Source: Aquimonas sp964586455 (GTDB taxonomy: Bacteria; Pseudomonadota; Gammaproteobacteria; Xanthomonadales; Xanthomonadaceae). From it: 64,000 nt of DNA. The first letter of the stretch is position 1, and every line of letters begins with the position of its first letter. The stretch is from NCBI GenBank assembly GCA_964586455.1, contig CAZPHV010000001.1, positions 196,444 through 260,443 of the forward strand. The letters are read 5' to 3'. Both the position numbers and the translations under genes were made by a program. The notes below the pieces were generated by a model. The model did not search any database, was not told the origin of the DNA, and saw nothing but the letters and a program-made list of their open reading frames with translations. This document shows, in pieces, positions 34,279 to 43,214 of this stretch.

Positions 34279-35364
34279 TCAGATGCCTTCGCGCGGCTTG
34301 CCGTCGCGCACGAAGGGTGGCGATACCTGGCGCACCGGTACGTCACGGCCGCGGATGTCGACCGCCAGCGCGCCTGGCTCACCGGCGGGGATGCGTGCGA
34401 ACGCGATCGCCTTGCCGAGCGTCGGCGAGAACGTGCCGGAGAGAATCTCGCCGTCGCCGTGCGCGGTGCGCACGACCTGGCCATGGCGCAGCACACCTTT
34501 CTCGTCCAGCACCAGACCGATCAGCTGGCGCGGAGCGCCCTCTGCTTTCTGCGCTTCCAGCGCAGTGCGGCCGATGAAGTCGCGTCCTTCGTCAAGCACA
34601 ACGGTCCAGGCCAACGCGGCTTCCCAGGGCGTGGTGTCTTCATCCATGTCCTGGCCGTAGAGGTTCATGCCCGCCTCCAGCCGCAGGGTGTCGCGCGCGC
34701 CCAGACCTGCGGGCTTCACGCCGACCTCGAGCAGCCGATCCCACAGCGCCACGGCCTCGCCTTCCGGCACGATGATCTCGAAACCGTCTTCACCGGTGTA
34801 GCCGGTGCGCGCGATGAACAGGCCGTCGGCCTCGGCGGCCACGAACTTGCCGATCGGCTCGACCGCGGCGCGACCTTCGGCGGTCAGCAGGCCCAACACG
34901 CGCTCGCGCGCATTCGGCCCCTGCACGGCGATCATGGCGAGCTCCGGGCGCTCACGCACTTCGATGTCGAAAGCCTGCGCATGCCGGGTGATCCAGGCCA
35001 TGTCCTTGTCGCGGGTCGCTGCGTTGACCACCAGCCGGAAGAACGACTCGCCGAGGAAGTACACGATCAGGTCATCCACCACGCCGCCGCGCTCATTCAA
35101 CATGCACGAATACAGGGCCTTGCCGGGCTTCTTCAGCTTGTCGACGGCGTTGGCCAGCAGATGACGCAGGTACTCGCGAACGCGCGCCCCGTGCAGGTCG
35201 ACCACGGTCATGTGCGAGACGTCGAACATGCCGGCATCACGGCGCACCTGATGGTGTTCTTCGATCTGCGAGCCGTAGGCGATCGGCATGTCCCAGCCGC
35301 CGAAGTCGACCATGCGGGCGCCGAGTTCACGGTGGCGGGCGTTCAACACGGTCTGCTGGCTCAT
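34279..35364 (-). CDS. gcvT: Glycine cleavage system T protein (aminomethyltransferase)
   Basis: Transfers the methylene group from aminomethyl-lipoyl-GcvH to tetrahydrofolate, releasing ammonia. 361 residues from ATG 35364, typical length. Recognisable segments are the N-terminal LGARMVDFGGWDMPI, GMFDVSHM, ALYSCMLNERGGVVDDL, FIARTGYTGEDGFEI and LGARDTLRLEAGMNLYGQD, which together make the folate-binding T-protein fold. GGAGT lies upstream of the ATG, and an AT-rich promoter precedes it. gcvH follows. Confidence 0.97.
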   Translation of the reverse strand: MSQQTVLNARHRELGARMVDFGGWDMPIAYGSQIEEHHQVRRDAGMFDVSHMTVVDLHGARVREYLRHLLANAVDKLKKPGKALYSCMLNERGGVVDDLIVYFLGESFFRLVVNAATRDKDMAWITRHAQAFDIEVRERPELAMIAVQGPNARERVLGLLTAEGRAAVEPIGKFVAAEADGLFIARTGYTGEDGFEIIVPEGEAVALWDRLLEVGVKPAGLGARDTLRLEAGMNLYGQDMDEDTTPWEAALAWTVVLDEGRDFIGRTALEAQKAEGAPRQLIGLVLDEKGVLRHGQVVRTAHGDGEILSGTFSPTLGKAIAFARIPAGEPGALAVDIRGRDVPVRQVSPPFVRDGKPREGI

Positions 35365-35397
35365 CGGTAACTCCGGTGCGGGGATGCGAAGCCGCGC

Positions 35398-35425
35398 ATT
35401 ATCGGCCTTCGCCCGTGCAGGTAAA
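35398..35425 (-). promoter_or_regulatory. Probable sigma-70 promoter of gcvT
   Basis: On the minus strand TTTACC (35425-35420) and GATAAT (35403-35398) are separated by 16 nt, placing the transcript start about 25-30 nt before the gcvT ATG. There is no room for a glycine riboswitch in this 92-nt space. Confidence 0.5.
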
Positions 35426-35456
35426 CCCTTCGCCGCCGTAGGGCATCCGGACACGT

Positions 35457-36071
35457 ATGCTCACCACCTCACTGACCCTGCCATCGATCACCTCCGTGCA
35501 CGCACCTGCCTTGAGCGTGGCCACAGCCAATGATGCGATGGTCGGCGATCCGCTGGCGCCGCTGGCGCGACGCGCGGCGGCAGGTGACGCAGTGGCGTTC
35601 GAGGCCCTGTACCGGGCCGAGCATCGGCGTATCTATGCCGCGATCTGGCGGCTGGTGGGCGGTGTCGACGCCCGCGCCGAGGAGCTCACCCAGGATGCTT
35701 TCGTGCGCGCATGGAAGGCGCTGCCCGGCTTCCGCTTCGAAGCCCCGGTCGGGGCTTGGCTGCACCGGCTGGCGGTGAACACGGCGCTGATGGATCTGCG
35801 CGCACGCCGCGAAGCCGAAGACCTGGAGACCGACGACAGCCTGCTGGAACTGCAGGCGGCACCGCGCCAGGGCCACGAGCATCGGATCGATCTGCAGGCC
35901 GCGATCCTGAAACTGCCGCCGCGGGCGCGCGCCGTACTGGTGCTGCACGACATCGAAGGCCTGACCCACGAGGAGATCGGCGCGGCACTGTCGATCGCCC
36001 CGGGCAGCTGCAAAGCCCATTTGCATCGCGCCCGCCAGCACCTGCGGCGTGCGCTGGGAGAAACACCATGA
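35457..36071 (+). CDS. ECF sigma factor (sigma-E type)
   Basis: Extracytoplasmic-function sigma factor of 204 residues. Region 2 is seen as FEALYRAEHRRIYAAIWRLVGG with EELTQDAFVRAWKALPGF. Region 4 is seen as LPPRARAVLVLHDIEGLTHEEIGAALSIAPGSCKAHLHRARQHLRR, with the helix-turn-helix in the last half. The start is uncertain: ATG 35457 or ATG 35538 (MVGDPLAP), the latter closer to family length. The stop overlaps the next gene by 4 nt (ATGA), the usual layout of a sigma factor with its anti-sigma factor. Confidence 0.92.
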   Translation: MLTTSLTLPSITSVHAPALSVATANDAMVGDPLAPLARRAAAGDAVAFEALYRAEHRRIYAAIWRLVGGVDARAEELTQDAFVRAWKALPGFRFEAPVGAWLHRLAVNTALMDLRARREAEDLETDDSLLELQAAPRQGHEHRIDLQAAILKLPPRARAVLVLHDIEGLTHEEIGAALSIAPGSCKAHLHRARQHLRRALGETP

Positions 36072-36631
36072 ACGCACCACTGCTCGACGACGAAGACCGC
36101 CGCTGGCAAGCGCGCTTGCGTGCGGCCGATCTCCGCCCCGCGCATACGCCGGATCTGTGGCCGGCGATCGCCGCGCAGCTCGAACCGCGTTCGCAGGCTC
36201 AGGGGCCAGGCAGCACCCCGCCCGCGGCGTTGGGGGCCCTCACGCGTCACCGCCGCTTGCGGCGTCGCAGCCTGATTCAGTCAATGGTCGCCGCGGCCTG
36301 TCTGGTGATGGTGGTAGTGCTTGCGCTGCCGCTGAAAACGCCGGTGCGGGAAGGCGCTTCGCTGTTCGCGCAGGCGCATCCGCTCGACACCCTGCTGCTG
36401 CGCGAAGCGGAAGGGCTGCAGCGCGAGTACGCCGCCGCCTTCGCGCAGTTCGAAGGCGCCCCCATGCCGGCCGCATTCGCGCCCGGGCTGCTCGCACTCG
36501 ATCGCGAAGGCCAACGCATCCACGCAGAGCTGACGCTGAGCCCCGATCAGCCGCGCTTGCTGGACGAGTTGAGACGGGTCCACGAGCGCCGACTGCAACT
36601 GCTGCGGCGCGGACTTGAGCTCACCGCATGA
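36068..36631 (+). CDS. Single-pass membrane protein, probable anti-sigma factor
   Basis: 187 residues from ATG 36068, overlapping the sigma gene stop by 4 nt. The cytoplasmic N-terminus (residues 1-66) is acidic and then basic (RRWQARLRAADLRPAH, LTRHRRLRRRS). One membrane helix lies at about 70-90 (MVAAACLVMVVVLALPL), followed by about 95 outward residues that are helical and charged. No zinc-binding HxxxCxxC anti-sigma motif is seen. The function is inferred from gene order and topology only. It overlaps or abuts the DUF4097 gene (ATGA at 36628). Confidence 0.7.
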   Translation: MNAPLLDDEDRRWQARLRAADLRPAHTPDLWPAIAAQLEPRSQAQGPGSTPPAALGALTRHRRLRRRSLIQSMVAAACLVMVVVLALPLKTPVREGASLFAQAHPLDTLLLREAEGLQREYAAAFAQFEGAPMPAAFAPGLLALDREGQRIHAELTLSPDQPRLLDELRRVHERRLQLLRRGLELTA

Positions 36632-36702
36632 ACCGACACCCACACACCTGGACGCGCTGCATGCGCGCCACCAATTTTCCTTATCCAGAAGAGCCCACTG
36701 CC

Positions 36703-37635
36703 ATGAATCGAAACTCGAGCCCCTCACTGCTGAGCGCATTCCTCGCAGTGCCGCTGCTGTGCAGCCTTTCGTTGGCACACGCGCAGACCGCGCTTGACGA
36801 AACCCGAGCGCTGGCGGCGGACGCCCGTGTGGTGATCAGCAACGTCAAGGGCAGCATCCGCATCGTCGGCGGCGAGGGCGATGCGCTCAGGCTGCGCGGC
36901 GAGCTGGGGCAGGACGCCAAGCTCAAGCCGCTGGGCAATGACCCGAGCAGCCTGAAGATCGAAGTCGAGTATCCGAAGAGCTCCGGCTGGGGCTGGGGCG
37001 CTGCGCGCGGCGGCGATACACGTTTGGAGATCGAACTGCCGCGTGGGGTCTCGCTCGACGTCGATGCGGTCAGCGCCAGCATCGATGTTCGCGGCGTCTC
37101 CGGCGAGCGCATCAAGGCCGCTTCGGTCAGCGGCAGCATCGAGCTGCGCGACAGTGCGCCGCAGCGTCTGCAGATTGAAACGGTCAGCGGCGATCAGCGC
37201 ATCGACAGCGGCGCGCCTGCGATCGAGCTGGAGTCCGTCAGCGGCTCGATCGAGATCGACGCGCCTGCGGCCGATTCGCTTCGCGCCGAAGCGGTCTCCG
37301 GCGCGATCGACGTACGCCTGCAGCAGCCGATCCACGAGCTGCGCATGGAAACCGTGTCGGGCCGCGTTCGCATCAGCGGTGGCCCTACGCCGGACGGCAG
37401 CCTGCGCGTCGAGACACTGAGCGGCGCCCTGCGCGTGGAGCTGCCTGCCAACACCTCGGCGCGAATCGAGGCCGAGAGCTTCAGTGGCCGCATCCGCAGC
37501 CCGGTCGGCGAAGTGCAGCGTCCGGAGTTCGGCCCGGGCTCCAGCCTCGACGCGCGGCTGGGCGAAGGCCGCGCGCGCATTCAGCTGGAGACGTTCTCGG
37601 GCGCGCTCGACATCAGCCTGCAAGGCCAACGCTGA
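36703..37635 (+). CDS. DUF4097-type exported beta-helix protein
   Basis: 310 residues from ATG 36703, which gives a clean signal peptide (SLLSAFLAVPLLCSLSLAHA). An earlier in-frame ATG at 36628 overlaps the preceding stop but puts 25 unlikely residues in front. The mature part is built of about eight repeats of some 20-25 residues ending in VSGSIEL, VSGDQRI, VSGAIDV, VSGRVRI or LSGALRV. These form a right-handed stack of strands, as in the DUF4097 (putative adhesin) family. Location in a sigma/anti-sigma operon suggests an envelope protein under stress control. Confidence 0.85.
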   Translation: MNRNSSPSLLSAFLAVPLLCSLSLAHAQTALDETRALAADARVVISNVKGSIRIVGGEGDALRLRGELGQDAKLKPLGNDPSSLKIEVEYPKSSGWGWGAARGGDTRLEIELPRGVSLDVDAVSASIDVRGVSGERIKAASVSGSIELRDSAPQRLQIETVSGDQRIDSGAPAIELESVSGSIEIDAPAADSLRAEAVSGAIDVRLQQPIHELRMETVSGRVRISGGPTPDGSLRVETLSGALRVELPANTSARIEAESFSGRIRSPVGEVQRPEFGPGSSLDARLGEGRARIQLETFSGALDISLQGQR

Positions 37636-38208
37636 AACCCTGATCGCGGGCGGCTCTTCTTTAGGCTGCTGCAGCGTACTGACGGAAGCGCTGCCCCTGA
37701 CCGCCCCCTGCGAGCGACGCATTGCCTCAGACGAAGCCAGAAGCCTGATGGCGCAGCTCACAGCTTCGATCAATCAAGCCCGCGAGTGACGCCTCGCGCA
37801 GATCGAAGCCAGGGCGTGCGCGCGAGTAGGGTAGATAAGCGCAGCGCATCTGCCAGCGCGTCCGAACGAGGACGACCCAGGATCGAAGCCGAGGGCGCAT
37901 TCGAATCAATCTGCTGGCCGATCGCCTAGGGGCGGGCATGAGTTATCCATGCGTGAGCCCACCCGCGCGCGCCAGCTTGATTCGAGCCCAGGGACGTCGT
38001 GGGCTGCCCCTACCGTGTGTCGGAAACTCCCCTCCGGGACTCTTTCAAGTCAGCGGTTTGCTGCAGGTCCGTAACGCCTCACGACAAAGCTATTGATTGC
38101 GCGCTTGCTTGATCGCCCCGGCCCTCCCTGACCGGGCTAGCAGGCCGCTTTTCCAGAGCCTGTTACAGAGGACACCCGCTTGGCGACTGCGACACTGGGC
38201 AGCGCCCT
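37636..38208. other. 573-bp intergenic space with one decayed repeat
   Basis: No convincing gene. At 37826-37855 lies GAGTAGGGTAGATAAGCGCA followed by GCGCATCTGCC, resembling the GTAGGGTGGATAAGCGCAGC family of intergenic repeats found in many proteobacteria, here partly decayed. The remainder has short frames only. Confidence 0.5.
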
Positions 38209-38493
38209 TCAGCGCATCCGCGCGCGCGCCCGCCGGCACAACCCCAGAAGCACCATCGAGCTCGCCGGCCACAGCAGCAGCCAGAACGGCCTCCAGCCGA
38301 TCAGGGGGTCGTCGCCGCGCAGCTCCGGAAACAGCACGAGCCCGATCGCCCCACAGCACAGCCATGCGTAGAGCACCGGCAGCAGCAGGGTGCAGGGCGT
38401 GGTGTGCGCGAGCGATACGACCTCGCGGCGGGCTCGCGGCGCGGGCGCTGCCGGGGCAGCAGGCAACAGTACACGGTGGCGCAGCAGGGACAT
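38209..38493 (-). CDS. Small membrane protein, unknown function
   Basis: 94 residues with two hydrophobic segments near 33-53 (CTLLLPVLYAWLCCGAIGLVL) and 66-84 (FWLLLWPASSMVLLG), and a basic C-terminus (CRRARARMR). I do not recognise the family. It is supported by GGAG 7 nt before ATG 38493 and by clear two-helix topology. It lies downstream of the WYL/patatin pair on the same strand, with 99 nt between. Confidence 0.6.
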   Translation of the reverse strand: MSLLRHRVLLPAAPAAPAPRARREVVSLAHTTPCTLLLPVLYAWLCCGAIGLVLFPELRGDDPLIGWRPFWLLLWPASSMVLLGLCRRARARMR

Positions 38494-38592
38494 GGCGGGC
38501 TCCGGACGGGGTGGGCTGGTCCGGAAGACTGGGTGCGGGGTTTCTCAGCGGCTGAGAACGTCGCCGCGCGCGGCGGGTCGATCCCGTTGCGC

Positions 38593-39552
38593 TCAGCGCT
38601 CGCGCTGTCCGGCCTCGAAGGCATCAATTGCTTTGAGGGTGCATTGACGGCCCAGCTCGATCAGCTCGGCGGCACGCCAGAATTCGTAGAACGCGCAGCG
38701 ATCGCGCGGCATGCGTATCAGCAGGTCCGGCGGGTCCAGCGCCAGCTGCATGCGCGCGATCTGCGCCTGCATGGTGTCCAGCGAGCGGCCCATCAGGTCG
38801 ATCAGGCCGGGCTGGGCCTTGGCCTCTTCAACCTCGGGCTTGCGCGAATCCGAAAAGCTCGCGCCGATCGATTCAATGAAGCTGGCGATGCGCTCGCGGT
38901 AGCTCGGGTCCGAATCGGGCTCGGATGTCGACTTGGATACTTCGGTGGCAGGCTCAGCAGGCGGCAACCGGGCCGCAGGCGGGCCATTGACGTCGATCGC
39001 GATGACCAGATCCGCCCGCATCAGCCGGGTAGCGGCGATCGGCACCGGCGCGAGCAGGCCGCCATCGACCAGATCACGGCCGTCCAGGCGATGTGGCGTG
39101 AACACCATCGGGATCGCGATCGAGGCACGGATGGCGTCGAACAGCGGCCCGTGGTTCAACCAGACTTCGCGCTGGCGTTTGAGGTCGGTCGCGACCGCGG
39201 TGTAAGGAATCGGCAGCTTCTCGATCGCGTGCTCGCCCACCAGATCACGCAGCGCGCCGATCACACGGTCGCCGCGGATCAGGCCAGGAAACCCGAAACT
39301 GAAATCGAGCAGGCGCAGCACGTTCGAGCGTTCGAGCGCACACGCCCACTCTTTGTATTCCGCGAGTCGTCCAGCCGCGTGGATGCCGCCCACGAGCGCG
39401 CCCATTGAGGACCCGACAATGCCAACGATGCGATAGCCGCGCTCCAGCAGCACCTCGATGGCCCCGATGTGACCCAGCCCACGCGCTCCACCCGCGCCCA
39501 GCACCAGCGAGATGCGCTTGCCGGCCGCGGCCTTGGACAGTTCAGTCGCCAT
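38593..39552 (-). CDS. Patatin-like phospholipase
   Basis: Probable lipid acyl hydrolase of 319 residues, RssA/NTE type. It has the oxyanion loop LGAGGARGLGHIG (18-30), the nucleophile elbow GSSMG (Ser49), and the catalytic Asp in DLVDGGLLAPVP near 165, so the Ser-Asp dyad is intact. There is no signal peptide. The C-terminal 90 residues include a linker rich in Ser, Glu and Pro and a helical end. The start overlaps the stop of the WYL regulator by 11 nt, so the two are translated together. Confidence 0.92.
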   Translation of the reverse strand: MATELSKAAAGKRISLVLGAGGARGLGHIGAIEVLLERGYRIVGIVGSSMGALVGGIHAAGRLAEYKEWACALERSNVLRLLDFSFGFPGLIRGDRVIGALRDLVGEHAIEKLPIPYTAVATDLKRQREVWLNHGPLFDAIRASIAIPMVFTPHRLDGRDLVDGGLLAPVPIAATRLMRADLVIAIDVNGPPAARLPPAEPATEVSKSTSEPDSDPSYRERIASFIESIGASFSDSRKPEVEEAKAQPGLIDLMGRSLDTMQAQIARMQLALDPPDLLIRMPRDRCAFYEFWRAAELIELGRQCTLKAIDAFEAGQRER

Positions 39553-40513
39553 ACGCGGAAGCGGCCAGCTTCAACAGGATGCGGGCTTCCTGCCGCAGCG
39601 GCGGCGGTGCCAGCACCTCGGCATCAGGGCCGTACTTGAGGATGTCCATCAGCAGCTCCTTGGGATTGCTGTAGGGCAGCCTGAGCTCGTAGCTGCCGTC
39701 CTCAAGAAAGCGGCCCTCCTGCTTGGAATGCCAGTGTTCTTCGGCAACCCAGCGCGCGGCATGCGGCGAGAAGCGGATCGTTGCCACCGCCTTGGGCGTG
39801 CCCGAGAAGATGCCGTAGCTGGAAGAGAGCTGCTGGTCGAGCTCGGCCTCGGCCATATCGATGGCGGTCTCGTCCTGAATACGCGGCACGCGGATGCGAT
39901 CCAGCGCGAAGCTACGCAGACCCTCGCGCTCGTGGTCGAACGCATCCAGGTACCAGTGATTGCGATAGTGCGTAAGCCGCTGCGGCGATACCTGCCGCCG
40001 CGTCGGCGTATCAGTAGAGCGCGCGCGGTAATCGAAGCTGAGCCTGCGACGCTCCAGCACTGCACTGGCGACCGCTCGGAAGCTCTGCTGTTCAAGCGGC
40101 CGGGTGCCGTGACCGAGCACGCGCACCCGCTGCAGTGGCCAGCGCTTGCCGCCGCTCTGTTCGGCCAGCAGGGCATCGATGCGCCCTCGCAGCGGTTCGA
40201 TCGCCTCGCTGAGCACGCCGGCGCCGGTGCGCTCCAACAGTTGCTGTGCCGCGAGCAGGGCGTGCAATTCGTCGGAGGTCAGCCAGAGCCCGGGCAGCTC
40301 GAAGCGCTCGCCTTCCTCATCGGCATAGCGGAAACCGGAAGGATCCTCGCTGGACTCCACCGGCGCGCCCAGGCTGTCACGCAGGAAAGCGATGTCGCGG
40401 TAGAGGGTGGCGCGCGAGCACTGCAGCTCGTCCATCAGCCGCTGCGCCGATACCGGATAGCGCGCAACCTTGAGGATGCGGTGCAGGGTGAGGGTGCGTT
40501 CGTGTCGGTCCAT
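39542..40513 (-). CDS. YafY-type HTH and WYL-domain transcriptional regulator
   Basis: DNA-binding regulator of 323 residues. The N-terminal winged helix-turn-helix (residues 5-65) is seen in HRILKVARYPVSAQRLMDEL and CSRATLYRDIAFLRD. The WYL domain at about 145-225 contains LSFDYRARS and the core NHWYLDAFDHEREGLRSFAL. A C-terminal WCX-like extension follows. WYL domains sense ligands such as nucleotides. It probably regulates its own operon with the patatin gene, or neighbouring genes. Confidence 0.92.
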   Translation of the reverse strand: MDRHERTLTLHRILKVARYPVSAQRLMDELQCSRATLYRDIAFLRDSLGAPVESSEDPSGFRYADEEGERFELPGLWLTSDELHALLAAQQLLERTGAGVLSEAIEPLRGRIDALLAEQSGGKRWPLQRVRVLGHGTRPLEQQSFRAVASAVLERRRLSFDYRARSTDTPTRRQVSPQRLTHYRNHWYLDAFDHEREGLRSFALDRIRVPRIQDETAIDMAEAELDQQLSSSYGIFSGTPKAVATIRFSPHAARWVAEEHWHSKQEGRFLEDGSYELRLPYSNPKELLMDILKYGPDAEVLAPPPLRQEARILLKLAASAYGD

Positions 40514-40619
40514 GGGCGGCTATTGTGCCGTAGAGGCCCGCTGCCGCGTTGCAGCGCGCGCCGCGGCCGCGGCCTCGGTATGCTGCGCGCCCCGAACTTC
40601 GTCACGAGCCGGAACAAGC

Positions 40620-42086
40620 ATGCGCATCGCACCCTCGACTCGACTTGCCCTGCTGATCGGCTTTGCCGCCGGCCTCGCCCTCACCCTGCCCGCCGCGGCT
40701 GCCGTCTTTGTTGTCGACTCGGCCGAAGACAGCGGTGAAGGCACGCTGCGCGAGGCAATCGGGCTGGCCAATGCCACGCCGGGGCCGCACACCATCTCGA
40801 TCCAGGTGCCGGGCACCAATGTCGCCCTCAACTTGCTCTCTGCGCTGCCGGCAATCACGAGCTCCGAGCTGTCGATCACGGCCACCGACAGCCCGGGCTT
40901 CCGCATCGATGGACAGACCTTGCATCGGATTTTCGAGACCAGCGCTGGCAACCAGAGCCTGGAGCTGATCGACCTGCAGCTTCGCCGGGGCAAGGCTGCG
41001 CGCGGTGCTTGCGTGCTGGGCCACGCCAACGCCGAGGCCAGCCTGCGCTTCGAACGCGTTCGCTTCGAGGCCTGTGCTGCAGAGGGCAGCGCCGGCGAGA
41101 TCGTCGGCGGCGCAGTGTTCCAGCCGCAGGGCGCAAGTCTTGAAGTCGCGGCCAGCGCGTTTTTGGACAACAGCGCCATCGGGCCCAGCGCAGCCGGCGG
41201 CGCCATCGCCACCACCGCCGCTTCGATCGACGTGCGCGACAGCCGCTTCGAGCGCAATACCGCGCTTGGCAATGGCGGGAACTCAAGCTCGGGAGGTGCA
41301 TTGGCGTTCGGCCTGCCCGAATTCGGCAACGCCTTCCTGAAGGGCAACCGCTTCATTGACAACAGCGTCGACGGCGTTCAGTTCGCCTTGGGCGGCGCGG
41401 TTTCTGGCAGCTGTGCGCAGTGCGTGATCCGCATCGAGCAGGGTTACTTCGGCGGCAACAGCGCCCGCAACGGCGGAGCGCTGTCGATCTTTTCGGCCGC
41501 GATGCAACCTTCCCCACCCGCGCTCAGCTTGGAAAACCTGAGCTTCGAGCGCAACGTCGCCGGCGTGCGCGGTGGTGCGATCGAGCTCGTTCAGTTCTCG
41601 CTGGACGCACGCAACCTCAGCCTGCAGCGCAATCGCGCGCCGGGCGGCGGTCACCTGGCGGCGAGCGGTTCGGTGGTGATCGAGCGCTTCACCGGAACGG
41701 TGCTCGCGGCCACGGATGCCAGCGCCGGCGGCACGACATCGAGCTGCGACTTCACCGGCTCGAACGTGCAGGCCAGCGGCCCCTTGAGCGGCAACCTGTT
41801 CGCCGAGTCGCCCAGCTGCGGCGCGCTGGCCGCGAGCGGAGCGCAGCCCATCGCCAGCAATCAGCTGGGAAGCCTCGACGCCGCCAACGGCCTGATGCCG
41901 GTGCTGGTCTTCGGCCTTGCCAGCGGCGTGATCGACACCCTCTCGAACTGCCCGGCACAGGACGCGCGCGACACCGAACGCCCCATCGACGGCAACGGCG
42001 ACGGCGAGGCGCAGTGCGACATCGGCGCCTACGAGCACCCCGCTTCAACGCTGATCTTCCGCAACGGCTTCGAGGAGATCCGCTGA
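40620..42086 (+). CDS. Exported right-handed beta-helix protein with C-terminal IFRNGFE
   Basis: 488 residues from ATG 40620. The signal peptide is residues 1-28 (STRLALLIGFAAGLALTLPAAAA). The mature start FVVDSAEDSGEGTLREAI resembles CSLREA-type secreted proteins. The body has repeated GGA-containing blocks (SAAGGAIATTAASIDV, SGGALAFG, RNGGALSIF, VRGGAIELV), typical of polymorphic-outer-membrane-type parallel beta-helices. The end DIGAYEHP...LIFRNGFEEIR carries a short motif I associate with secreted proteins of this order, possibly a sorting signal. There is no passenger-linked autotransporter barrel. The ligand is unknown. Confidence 0.8.
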   Translation: MRIAPSTRLALLIGFAAGLALTLPAAAAVFVVDSAEDSGEGTLREAIGLANATPGPHTISIQVPGTNVALNLLSALPAITSSELSITATDSPGFRIDGQTLHRIFETSAGNQSLELIDLQLRRGKAARGACVLGHANAEASLRFERVRFEACAAEGSAGEIVGGAVFQPQGASLEVAASAFLDNSAIGPSAAGGAIATTAASIDVRDSRFERNTALGNGGNSSSGGALAFGLPEFGNAFLKGNRFIDNSVDGVQFALGGAVSGSCAQCVIRIEQGYFGGNSARNGGALSIFSAAMQPSPPALSLENLSFERNVAGVRGGAIELVQFSLDARNLSLQRNRAPGGGHLAASGSVVIERFTGTVLAATDASAGGTTSSCDFTGSNVQASGPLSGNLFAESPSCGALAASGAQPIASNQLGSLDAANGLMPVLVFGLASGVIDTLSNCPAQDARDTERPIDGNGDGEAQCDIGAYEHPASTLIFRNGFEEIR

Positions 42087-42202
42087 ACATCTGCAGGCGC
42101 AGCCGTCGCGATCGCACGGGATAACGCCGCCTTGCCGGTTCGCTAACCCGGGTTTAATGCGACCCTCACCAGCATGCGCGGTCGTTAACATCCGGCCCCC
42201 GC

Positions 42203-42907
42203 ATGCCCCGCATCGCCGACGCCCTGCACCGCATGCCGCACCCGCCGCCGCGCTCACGCCTGCGGCGGCCGCTGCCGGCATGGCTGCAGCGCCCGATCGC
42301 GGCGGTCGGCCTCACCCTGGCGGTGCATGTCCTGATGCTGCTGTGGCTGTTGGCGGGCGACCGGCAGTCGCTGCCCACCGCGGATTCGACGCCGCTGCAG
42401 ATTCAATGGATACAGCGCGTGCCCGAGCAGTTTCCGATCCCACCCATGCCACAAGCACCCGCCCGCGGTTCTGTACCACGGGTGCGCTCGGCGGCGGTGA
42501 CGCCGGTGCGCAGTTCGCAGCCCGTTCTTGAGGTGGTGGAGGCGCCCCCGCTCGAGACGCCACCCTCGCCCGGCCCGGCGCGACCGCTATCCGCCCAGAT
42601 CGGCGCCTTCGTCCGCGAGGGCGCGCCCGCCGCCCACTACGAACGCGGACCACTGGATCGACCTGCACCGACCCTGCCCGGCGGCGGCGAAGCCATCGTC
42701 GAGGGCTTCCACGTGCGCGAGGAAGCCAGCCCAGCGGACCGCGTACAGATGGTGTTGAGCCTTGTCGGCCTGGGCAGCGGTGGAGGCATCACCTGCACCG
42801 ACCTCCGCCGCAAGATGGCGTCGGACATCAGCGACGCCGAGCGCCGCAAGCTGATCCATGACGAGCGTCGGATCTGCCGACGCGGACAGGCCGGCACCTT
42901 TCGCTGA
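42203..42907 (+). CDS. Proline-rich single-pass protein with TonB-like N-terminus, unknown
   Basis: 234 residues. One helix near residues 32-52 (IAAVGLTLAVHVLMLLWLLAG) contains a His, as the TonB anchor helix does. A Pro-rich stretch follows (about 60-150), as in TonB. The C-terminus (about 165-230), however, has no TonB C-terminal domain: it reads VEGFHVREEASPADRVQMVL and then a Cys-containing basic end. It might span the periplasm from the inner membrane. No ExbB/ExbD genes are nearby. The function is unknown. Confidence 0.65.
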   Translation: MPRIADALHRMPHPPPRSRLRRPLPAWLQRPIAAVGLTLAVHVLMLLWLLAGDRQSLPTADSTPLQIQWIQRVPEQFPIPPMPQAPARGSVPRVRSAAVTPVRSSQPVLEVVEAPPLETPPSPGPARPLSAQIGAFVREGAPAAHYERGPLDRPAPTLPGGGEAIVEGFHVREEASPADRVQMVLSLVGLGSGGGITCTDLRRKMASDISDAERRKLIHDERRICRRGQAGTFR

Positions 42908-43214
42908 GGCGTGCGCGCGAGTTCCGATCCACCGATCCGCATCGAGCCCTGCGACCACCCCAGTTTTACGCCCAGCCCCTTTGGGTGCTGACGCACGAAG
43001 CGCTGACGCTCGAAAGTTCGAAGCGTAAAGCGCATAGGGTGGGTCTTGACCCACCGGGGCCGTGAGGCGAACCGTGGCGACATCGCAACAGCGGAGCGAG
43101 AGCCGTGAGGTGAAGCGCAGCGGCACCGCAGCAGCGAAGTGGGCGCGAAGCTCCGGCGCGTCAACACCTACCCAAGGGCGTCCCTGCCCTCGAACTACGC
43201 GCCCAGCCCCCGCC
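42908..43214. repeat. Convergent intergenic space with one palindromic repeat
   Basis: The copy at 43033-43057 (CATAGGGTGGGTCTTGACCC...) is the GGTGGGTC variant of the main palindrome, placed between the TonB-like gene and tamB, which converge here. The rest of the 307 bp shows no gene and no clear U-tract terminator. Confidence 0.7.

Noticed and set aside
35365..35456. Glycine riboswitch before gcvT
   Set aside because: The space is 92 nt and contains the promoter; the leader of about 25-30 nt cannot hold a glycine aptamer.
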